The position numbers and the translations under genes are program-made. Shown here piece by piece: positions 18,362 through 26,600 of a stretch of DNA of 29,798 nt. Under the pieces are notes generated by a model, which searched no databases, was not told where the DNA came from, and saw nothing but the letters and a program-made list of their open reading frames with translations. How positions within the stretch are numbered: the first letter of the stretch is position 1; the number at the start of each line of letters is the position of its first letter. Where the stretch lies: the NCBI GenBank assembly GCA_032718475.1, contig JAUCBJ010004621.1, positions 1-29,798 on the forward strand, read 5' to 3'. The DNA comes from Nemertoderma westbladi. Taxonomy: Eukaryota > Xenacoelomorpha > Nemertodermatida > Nemertodermatidae.

Positions 18362-19157
18362 CCAGTAGCATACCCCGAGAGAGTAGCACACACCGAGATA
18401 GTAGCACACCCCGAGAGAGTAGCACACCCCGAGAGAGTAGCACATCGCGAGAGAGTAGCACACCCCGAGAGAGTAGCACACACCGAGATAGTAGCACACC
18501 CCGAGAGAGTAGAACACCCCGAGAGAGTAGCACATCGCGAGAGAGTAGCTCACCCCGAGAGAGTAGCACATCGTGAGAGCACCCCGAGAGAGTAGCACAC
18601 CCCGAGAGAGTAGCACACCCAGAGAGAGTAGCAACCCTCGAGAGAGAGCACATCCCGAGAGAGTAGCACACCCAGAGAGAGTAGCACACCCCGAGAGAGT
18701 AGCACACCCCGAGAGAGTAGCACACCCAGAGAGAGTAGAACACCCCGAGAGAGTAGCACATCGCGAGAGAGTAGCTCACCCCGAGAGAGTAGCACATCGT
18801 GAGAGCACCCCGAGAGAGTAGCACACCCAGAGAGAGTAGCAACCCTCGAGAGAGAGCACATCCCGAGAGAGTAGCACACCCCGAAAGAGTGGCACACCCC
18901 GAGAGAGTAGCACATCCCGGATAGAGTAGCACACCCAGAGAGAGTAGCAACCCTCGAGAGAGAGCACATCGCGAATGAGTAGCATACCCCAAGGATTAGC
19001 ACACCCCGACGGAGTAGCACACCCCGAGAGTAACACACCAAGATAGAGTAGCACACCCCGAGAGAGTAGCACACCCCGAGGGAGTAGCACACCCAGAGCG
19101 AGTAGAACACCCCGAGAGTAACACACCAAGATAGAGTAGCACACCCCGATAGAGAGA
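18362..19157. repeat. 18-bp minisatellite, about 44 copies
   Basis: The unit is AGTAGCACACCCCGAGAG with common variants (CATCGCGAG, CACACCCAGAG, ACCCTCGAGAG) and several shortened units. A block with AGAACACCCC, CATCGCG, GCTCACC and CATCGTGAGAGC at 18511 onward recurs 226 bases later at 18737, a higher-order duplication. No spacers separate the units, so it is not a CRISPR array. ORFs on either strand reading CATLSG or YSLGVC repeats are shadows. Confidence 0.96.
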
Positions 19158-19295
19158 CAGATATCGCCACTGAAGCCAAAATTATAGCGCTTAATAAGAT
19201 TATAGTTTTATCCCTTTTATTATCCTCATTGGCGGCGCACGATTTTTTTTAGGTATCTTAGAAAGCGATGGTTCATAATCCCATAAAAGTTTAAA

Positions 19296-19585
19296 GTTAA
19301 AAAAGTAAAAAAGTAAAAGTAAATTTTCTTCGGCCGCTAGGCCAGGGATTACGCACAAAGTCTGACGACGTATTTCCAGTGCGGTCCCCCCAGAACTTTA
19401 CTCCCTAGAGGAAACTCCAGTACTCATTAAGCTACCACTTAAGGATGCAAGGCAGAGATGCGCCCTGGCTGGTCCCTTTAAAGCATTCGTGTCGAAACGA
19501 AAACCGCCCTGGCCCATGTGAGGATCGAACCCACGACCTACGGGAGATGTGAATTCAATGCAACCACTACACCAATGTTTTTGGA
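19296..19585 (-). mobile_element. tRNA-derived SINE
   Basis: Read on the minus strand, it opens with TGGTGTAGTGG, an RNA polymerase III A box (19559-19574 region). After tRNA-like spacing comes GGTTCGATCC, a B box (19522-19531), in the context GTCGTGGGTTCGATCCTC. A non-tRNA body follows, and a tail of TTTTACTT-type repeats on this strand (19296-19323). Length is about 285 bases. It lies in the intron before repeat exon R1. The tRNA of origin is not assigned. Boundaries are approximate, as no target duplication was confirmed. Confidence 0.8.
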
Positions 19586-19867
19586 ACCATTTTTAGTAAT
19601 AAATTAACAATCTAACAATGTAATAATAATTATTAATTATATTTATTACTTCAACTCATATGGGTTTTTAATCTATCCCCATTTTATTTATTCCATCGCC
19701 ATTTTATTCCATGTTTTAAAATTTCCTTCTTTAATACTATTTAACCATTTAACTATTTAACCAAGAAGTAATTTTGTTTTTCTGCCGTTATCAGATGAGA
19801 GCTACTGTATCTACGATGTCAGTGAGTCTTACCGTAGTGTTATTTAGTCGCTTTTATTCTGTTGCAG

Positions 19868-19963
19868 ATAAAAAACGAGAAGCTTGATTTTAAGAATAAA
19901 ACCGAAAGTCGAATAGGTTCCTTGGCGAACGTGAAACACAAAGCTGGAGGTGGTGATATCAAG
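19868..19963 (+). CDS. Tau-like MAP gene, microtubule-binding repeat exon R1
   Basis: Thirty-two codons between the acceptor TCTGTTGCAG (ends 19867) and the donor AAG|GTTGGT (19964), phase 0 on both sides. The peptide has IKNEKLDF, then SRIGSLANVKHKAGGGDIK. That is the tau/MAP2/MAP4 repeat signature: a KXGS-type motif (RIGS, the site MARK kinases phosphorylate in tau), N-x-K-H, and the closing GGG. In tau-family proteins such 31-32-residue repeats bind along microtubules and stabilise them. One repeat per exon is also how vertebrate tau is built. Recognition is strong; linkage to the exons more than 12 kb upstream is inferred from strand and phase. Confidence 0.92.
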
Positions 19964-20008
19964 GTTGGTACACTAAGGGGACCCATTGATCTGCCCTAGA
20001 GCAGACCC

Positions 20009-20541
20009 ATCTATGGGAGTCCATGCTGGGCTCTAACTGCTGAAGACACCAAATCTCTGGATGGCACATTCACAAGAATGCTACGTCGTGTTCACCGTGT
20101 CAAGTACAATGCACACATCTCCAACCAGACACTATATAACATTGGAGGTGTCTCATTGGTTCCCCCAAGCGGGACACTAGCTCAAAGCCGCTTCCGCTTT
20201 GTGGGACATTGTTTTCGCCGTGAGGACCCGACTGTGCACATGCACAATCTTGTGCTTTGGCAGCCCATGGAGAATATAAGCGTGGTGGACAGCCCATGAC
20301 TTTCGTGAGACGCCTCCTAAAGAACACTGGCCTTGAAGACGAAGATAATCTCGCGAAAGTCATGGGTGATAGGGAGATGCGGCAGCACAACTTTGTTGAT
20401 AAGCCGGCATAGCATACCTAATGCACGCTGCATTGTACTTGCCAATTGTGGATTTCATGGTGGTGACAAAATGTTTTTGTTAAGCTGACATAGCATCTCA
20501 ACGTGCAGTTTCAATGCATCAGGCCGATTATAGTAGTAGTA
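20009..20541 (+). mobile_element. LINE 3'-end fragment, copy 3
   Basis: Same family as 7930-8815: YGSPCWALTAEDTKSLDGT, TRMLRRVHRVKYNAH and NQTLYNIGGVSLVPP are all readable, then the frame breaks after VLWQP. Only the C-terminal part of the RT ORF is left. The tail appears duplicated: GCCGGCATAGCATACC at 20403 is echoed by GCTGACATAGCATCTC near 20484. It meets copy 4 tail to tail near 20541. Confidence 0.88.
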
Positions 20542-21062
20542 TGGCAAGCCCAATGCAATGTGCATTAAGGATGCAATGCCGGCTTATCAATAAAATTGCG
20601 CCGCCACAATTCCCTATCCCCAAGTCTTTCGCAGATTATTCACATCTTCAAGGCCAGTGTCCGTTAAGATGCATCTTAAGACAGTCATGGGCTGTTCACC
20701 ATGCTTGTTTTCTCCATGGGGCTGTCAAAGCGCAAGATTGTGCACAGGCGGGCCCTTACGGCGAAAACAATATCCTGCAAAGCAGAGGCGGCTTTGTTCA
20801 AGTATCAAGCTTGGGGGATCCAATGAGACACCTCTATTGTTATATAGTGTCTGGTTGGAGATGTATGCATTGTAATTGACACAGTGCACCCGATGTAGCA
20901 TTATCGTGAAAGGCGGTATCAAGTTTCTTGGTGTCATCAGCAGTTAGAGCCCAGCATGGACTCTCTTAGAGGAGTATTGGAACTACTGCTGATCTAAATA
21001 ATCGGATCTTAAGTTACTATGAATTCTGTGTGACTTCCACATCCTGGAAAGCCTATTCTGGT
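20542..21062 (-). mobile_element. LINE 3'-end fragment, copy 4 (opposite strand)
   Basis: Minus-strand copy of the same LINE. It starts near 21062 (AGAATAGGCTTTCCAGGAT), is readable as MLHRVHCVNYNAYISNQTLY and LEQSRLCFAGYCFRR, and ends in the GCCGGCATTGCATCC tail near 20575. Copies 3 and 4 form an imperfect inverted repeat of about 0.4 kb with almost no spacer. Frameshifts and stops show it is dead. Confidence 0.88.
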
Positions 21063-21064
21063 GA

Positions 21065-21740
21065 TACATCAGTCTGTCCTAGAGGTGACCCAACTGGCCG
21101 TCCTAGAAGAGGCCCATCGGTCTGTCCAAGAGGTGACCCAACCGGTGCCGTCCTAGAGGAGACCCATCGGTCTGTCCTAGAGGTGACCCAACCGGTGCCG
21201 TCCTAGAGGAGACCCATCGGTATGTACTAGAGGTGACCCAACCGGTGCCGTCCTAGAGGAGACCCATCGGTATGTACTAGAAGTGACCCAACCGGTGCCG
21301 TCCTAGAGGAGACCCATTGGTATGTACTAGAGGTGACCCAACCGGTGCCGTCCTAGAGGAGACCCATCGGTATGTACTAGAGGTGACCCAACCGGTGCCG
21401 TCCTAGAGGAGACCCATCGGTATGTACTAGAGGTGACCCAACCGGTGCCGTCCTAGAGGAGACCCATCGGTATGTACTAGAGGTGACCAAACCGGTGCCG
21501 TCCTAGAGGAGACCCATCGGTATGTACTAGAGGTGACCCAACCGGTGCCGTCCTAGAGGAGACCCATCGGTCTGTCCTAGAGGTGACCCAACCGGTGCCG
21601 TCCTAGAGGAGACCCATCGGTATGTACTAGAGGTGACCCAACCGGTGCCGTCCTAGAGGAGACCCATCGGTCTGTCCTAGAGGTGACCCAACCGGTGCCG
21701 ACCTAGAGGAGACCCATCGGTATGTACTAGAGGTGACCTA
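21065..21740. repeat. 50-bp minisatellite made of two 25-bp halves, about 13 copies
   Basis: Period 50 bp (for example TATGTACTAG at 21221 and 21271). Each unit has two related halves, CCTAGAGGTGACCCAACCGG and CCTAGAGGAGACCCATCGG, so the 50-mer is a dimer of a diverged 25-mer. The array lies between copy 4 of the LINE and exon R2. A related stretch, GACCCATTGATCTGCCCTAG, sits at 19980-19999 on the other side of the LINE pair. Confidence 0.95.
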
Positions 21741-21855
21741 GCTGGACTGTTGTCATAAACTAAACACATATGTTTACCTCCGTAGGTATTATTACTTCTG
21801 CATTGAGCAGGCTAAGTTTGCTCGCCTAGTTTTATTGCATTATGACTTGTTTTAG

Positions 21856-21952
21856 ATATCTGAACCAAAAGCTAGACTTTAAGGAAAAGGCCGCGTCTAA
21901 GGTTGGATCTAAAGACTTCATAGATCATGTGGCTGGAGGTGGTGATGTTAAG
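21856..21952 (+). CDS. Tau-like MAP gene, microtubule-binding repeat exon R2 (one extra base)
   Basis: Coding sequence in the right frame reads YLNQKLDFKEKAASKVGSK, then DFIDHVAGGGDVK, and meets the consensus donor AAG|GTAAGT at 21953. It is a typical tau-family repeat with the KVGSK motif and GGG end, and is very like R3. The nearest acceptor, GTTTTAG (ends 21855), leaves 97 bases, one more than the 96 of R1 and R3, so joining to R1 at phase 0 would break the frame. A more upstream AG at 21828-21829 would give 123 bases in frame but adds nine unrelated residues. Possible causes are an assembly error, an allele with an insertion, or use of that other acceptor. Confidence 0.82.
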
Positions 21953-22138
21953 GTAAGTTACTGGTACGGTGTACGCACCCGAGAATATATGTATTTCTCT
22001 CACCAGTTTACCAAAAAGTTACGGTACGACACTACACTGTAATAGGTTTGGTGCGCCGATAAATTGTTAGGTCTGTTTCCGCACTGCTTTTCATAAACAA
22101 ATGAATAAAGTGGTAACACGTTCCCTTAATAATTGAGT

Positions 22139-22181
22139 GGGGGGGGGGGGGTGGTTTAAGGGGGGGGGGGGGGGGGGGGGG
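22139..22181. repeat. Two poly-G runs (13 and 22 bases)
   Basis: G runs at 22139-22151 and 22160-22181, separated by TGGTTTAA. They could form G-quadruplexes and their exact lengths are error-prone in sequencing. Confidence 0.9.
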
Positions 22182-23350
22182 TGCGAGTTTTTTTTTAAAA
22201 CATGAGAGGAAACTGTCGAAATTGCGGGTTTAAGAAATCGCGAATTTTGATAATCGACTGTGATTGGCTATTGCAGATCTGACGTCACATGTCTGTGATG
22301 CCTTTGCATCTAACCTTGCGTTCTTATGAAGATTGAGTTCCGATCCATTCAAAAACACATTAATTCTCAATCATTTTCCACCTGGGCCGGGTAACTCTAA
22401 AATTTAGAGATTGACCTTGAAACTATTACAACTATACCTATCTGAAATATTTCATGGTTAACGTCAAGATAGACTTGAGAATTTCCTCAAGGTAAACTTG
22501 AAATTTCAAGCCCGTAACACAGAAAATCTTGACTTGAATTCAAGTCAAGGTCCGAGATAAATTTCAAGGTAACAATCGAAGAACCTTCAGATTTCAAGGT
22601 ATCCTAAAATTCTTGTTTCAGCTGTTAGCTTTTAGCCTCCCACATCTAATCCCATCATAGTAGCATACAAGAATCCGACAAGAAATGAAAACAAATAAGT
22701 TGGTGCCAGTTCGCAAGAACTTTGAAGGCTTTATATCAGAATGACATTTTTTTCACATGAAAAATACTTCTCCGCTGCCATTTCTTAACCGATTTTTGCA
22801 ATTTTTGATTTTTATGAAAGGTAATTTCGTAAGCTTCAATAAATTTCGGACAGTTTTCTTGATTTCAAACTATTTACCATTTTTTTCTTTATTGTAAAAA
22901 TAGAAAAAATCATGGGTTTTTTTCATTTTTTTTTTGTAATTTTGAATTTTTTTTACAAAATTGCGCATTATCAGAAATAGAAAATGAAATTACAAAAAGT
23001 GGCCGAAAAATATGATGACAATGAAACAGAATGCTGGTTCCAAAATATGTGGTATTGGAAGCAGCGTTTTTTTTTCAAAATTTTTACTGTGAAAAGTTTC
23101 TAAACGGTGAAAAGAAATTTAGAAAATCTCAATTTGTTTAGAAAACCAAAATAATTTGGCGAATCTTAAAGGTGAATTTTGAAAAGTGAAAAGGAGGCCC
23201 GGCCCATGCATTACTACAGTATTGCTTTGTTTTCTACTTTATTTAACCGAGGTTCCACCTTTTTGCAGTGGTTATATTGAATTAAGAAACATTTATTGGG
23301 AAGGAATACTCCATATCATTTGAGTGTGGGGCTTCCCCCCCCCCCCCCCC
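22160..23350. mobile_element. Candidate TTAA-flanked element with G-run/C-run ends
   Basis: TTAA at 22156-22159 is followed by 22 G, and 16 C at 23335-23350 are followed by TTAA at 23351-23354. That is the layout of an element with a TTAA target site (as in piggyBac-type insertions) and inverted G-rich ends. Beyond the homopolymers no inverted similarity is visible and the interior has no ORF, so this is a weak call; unrelated homopolymer tracts are the alternative. The interior is AT-rich intron-like sequence. Confidence 0.25.
22412..22600. other. Cluster of TCAAGG motifs and a 22-base perfect palindrome
   Basis: TGACCTTGA at 22412-22420 is the exact complement of TCAAGGTCA, the extended half-site bound by NR5A/ERR-type nuclear receptors. 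Four more TCAAGG copies follow by 22600. A perfect palindrome centred on GAATTC spans 22528-22549 (CTTGACTTGAA and its complement). Function is not established. Confidence 0.4.
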
Positions 23351-23400
23351 TTAAATTAATAATTTACTTAATTGATAATTAATTTCATCCATTGTTTCAG

Positions 23401-23496
23401 ATTTTGAACGAAAAGCTCGAGTTTAAAGAGAAAGCTTCACCTAGAGTTGGGTCTAAAGATTATATAGACCACGTGGCAGGTGGTGGTGATGTTAAG
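23401..23496 (+). CDS. Tau-like MAP gene, microtubule-binding repeat exon R3
   Basis: Thirty-two codons, phase 0 at both ends, between the acceptor CATTGTTTCAG (ends 23400) and the donor AAG|GTAATA (23497). It reads ILNEKLEFKEKASPRVGSK, then DYIDHVAGGGDVK. The RVGS (KXGS-type) motif, the H-V-x-GGG end and the ILNEKLEF start correspond to tau-family repeats, where the start of each repeat contains the segment equivalent to VQIINK of tau. It is nearly identical in pattern to R2, indicating exon duplication. No final exon or stop codon is visible to the right, so the gene likely continues beyond the window. Confidence 0.93.
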
Positions 23497-23650
23497 GTAA
23501 TAATTTTACTATAAGTTTACATAAAAGTAATTTAATTGTATTTACTCCTTCAATATGATGTTGTCATTCTAGAGCACAATGGTGTTATCTGAAGTTTAGG
23601 AAGTTTATGTCACTTAAAATGTAAATATGCATGAAGTCCCATATATATAT

Positions 23651-26600
23651 CCGGGACTACGGGCTAGCTTAGTTGATTGAGCACCTGGCCTGCCAGCTTT
23701 TGGTTGTAAGTTGGAGCCCCGCCAGGGTACACCCCCGGGACTGCGGGCTTGCTCAGTTGATTGAGAACCTGGCAAGCAAGCTTTTGGTTGTAAGTTCGAG
23801 CCCCGCCAGGGTACACCCCCGAGACTGCGGAACAGCTTAGTTGATTGAGCACCTGGCCTGCCAGCGTTTGGTTGTAGGTTCGAGTCCCGCCAGGGTACAC
23901 GCCCGGTACTGCGGGCTTGCTCAGTAGATTGAGCACCTGGCCTGCCAGGTTTTGGTTGTAAGTTCGAACCCCGCCAGGGTACACCCCCGGGACTGCGGAA
24001 TAGCTTAGTTGATTGAGCACCTGGCCTGCCAGCGTTTGGTTGTAGGTTCGAGTCCCGCCAGGGTACACGCCCGGTACTGCGGGCTTGCTCAGTAGATTGA
24101 GCACCTGGCCTGCCAGGTTTTGGTTGTAAGTTCGAGCCCCGCCAGGGTACACCCCCGAGACTGCGGAACAGCTTAGTTGATTGAGCACCTGGCCTGCCAT
24201 CTTTTGGTTGTAAGTTCGAGCCCCGCCAGGGTACACCCCCGGGACTGCGGAATAGCTTAGTTGATTGAGCACCTGGCATGCCAGCTTTTGGTTGTAAGTT
24301 GGAGCCCCGCCAGGGTACACCCCCGGGACTGCGGGCTTGCTCAGTTGATTGAGAACCTGGCCTGCCATCTTTTGGTTGTAAGTTCGAGCCCCGCCAGGGT
24401 ACACGCCCGGTACTGCGGGCTTGCTCAGTAGATTGAGCACCTGGCCTGCCATCTTTTGGTTGTAAGTTCGAGCCCCGCCAGGGTACACTCTCGGGACTGC
24501 GGGCTAGCTCAGTTGATTGAGCACCTGGCCTGCCAGCGTTTGGTTGTAGGTTCGAACCCCGTTAGGGTACACGCCCGGTACTGCGGGCTTGCTCAGTAGA
24601 TTGAGCACCTGGCCTGCCATCTTTTGGTTGTAAGTTCGAGCCCCGCCAGGGTACACTCTCGGGACTGCGGGCTAGCTCAGTTGATTGAGCACCTGGCCTG
24701 CCAGCGTTTGGTTGTAGGTTCGAACCCCGCTAGGGTACACGCCCGGTACTGCGGGCTTGCTCAGTAGATTGAGCACCTGGCCTGCCAGCTTTTGGTTGTA
24801 GGTTCGAACCCCGCTAGGGTACACGCCCGGTACTGCGGGCTTGCTCAGTAGATTGAGCACCTGGCCTGCCAGGTTTTGGTTGTAAGTTCGAGCCCCGCCA
24901 GGGTACACCCCCGAGACTGCGGAACAGCTTAGTTGATTGAGCACCTGGCCTGCCATCTTTTGGTTGTAAGTTCGAGCCCCGCCAGGGTACACCCCCGGGA
25001 CTGCGGAATAGCTTAGTTGATTGAGCACCTGGCCTGCCATCTTTTGGTTGTAAGTTCGAGCCCCGCCAGGGTACACTCTCGGGACTGCGGGCTAGCTCAG
25101 TTGATTGAGCACCTGGCCTGCCAGCGTTTGGTTGTAGGTTCGAACCCCGCTAGGGTACACGCCCGGTACTGCGGGCTTGCTCAGTAGATTGAGCACCTGG
25201 CCTGCCAGCTTTTGGTTGTAAGTTGGAGCCCCGCCAGGGTACACCCCCGGGACTGGGGAATAGCTTAGTTGATTGAGCACCTGGCCTGCCAGCTTTTGGT
25301 TGTAAGTTCGAACCCCGCCAGGGTACACTCTCGGGACTGCGGGCTAGCTCAGTTGATTGAGCACCTGGCCTGCCAGCGTTTGGTTGTAGGTTCGAGCGGG
25401 TACACTCCCGGGACTGCGGGCTAGCTCAGTTGATTGAGCACCTGGCCTGCCAGCGTTTGGTTGTAGGTTCGAACCCCGCTAGGGTACACTCCCGGGACTG
25501 CGGGATGGCTCAGTTGATTGAGCACCTGGCCTGCCAGCTTTTGGTTGTAAGTTGGAGCCCCGCCAGGGTACACCCCCGGGACTGGGGAATAGCTTAGTTG
25601 ATTGAGCACCTGGCCTGCCAGCTTTTGGTTGTAAGTTCGAACCCCGCCAGGGTACACCCCCGGGACTGGGGAATAGCTCAGTTGATTGAGCACCTGGCCT
25701 GCCAGCTTTTGGTTGTAAGTTCGAACCCCGCCAGGGTACACCCCCGAGACTGCGGAATAGCTCAGTTGATTGAGCACCTGGCCTGCCAGCGTTTGGTTGT
25801 AAGTTCGAGCCCCGCCAGGGTACACTCTCGAGACTGCGGGCTAGCTCAGTTGATTGAGCACCTGGCCTGCCAGCGTTTGGTTGTAGGTTCGAACCCCGCT
25901 AGGGTACACGCCCGGTACTGCGGGCTTGCTCAGTAGATTGAGCACCTGGCCTGCCAGGTTTTGGTTGTAAGTTCGAGCCCCGCCAGGGTACACCCCCGAG
26001 ACTGCGGAACAGCTTAGTTGATTGAGCACCTGGCCTGCCATCTTTTGGTTGTAAGTTCGAGCCCCGCCAGGGTACACTCTCGGGACTGCGGGCTAGCTCA
26101 GTTGATTGAGCACCTGGCCTGCCAGCGTTTGGTTGTAGGTTCGAACCCCGCTAGGGTACACGCCCGGTACTGCGGGCTTGCTCAGTAGATTGAGCACCTG
26201 GCCTGCCAGCTTTTGGTTGTAAGTTCGAGTCTCGCCAGGGTACACTCCCGGGACTGCGGGATGGCTCAGTTGATTGAGCACCTGGCCTGCCAGCTTTTGG
26301 TTGTAAGTTCGAGCCCCGCCAGGGTACACCCCCGAGACTGCGGAATAGCTTAGTTGATTGAGCACCTGGCCTGCCAGGTTTTGGTTGTAAGTTCGAGCCC
26401 CGCCAGGGTACACCCCCGAGACTGCGGAATAGCTCAGTTGATTGAGCACCTGGCCTGCCAGCTTTTGGTTGTAAGTTGGAGCCCCGCCAGGGTACATCCC
26501 CGGGACTGGGGAATAGCTTAGTTGATTGAGCACCTGGCCTGCCAGCTTTTGGTTGTAAGTTGGAGCCCCGCCAGGGTACACCCCCGAGACTGCGGAACAG

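Noticed and set aside
18193-19179. ORFs on both strands over the 18-bp array
   Set aside because: 18 is a multiple of three, so any stop-free frame extends along the array; the residue repeats mirror the DNA unit.
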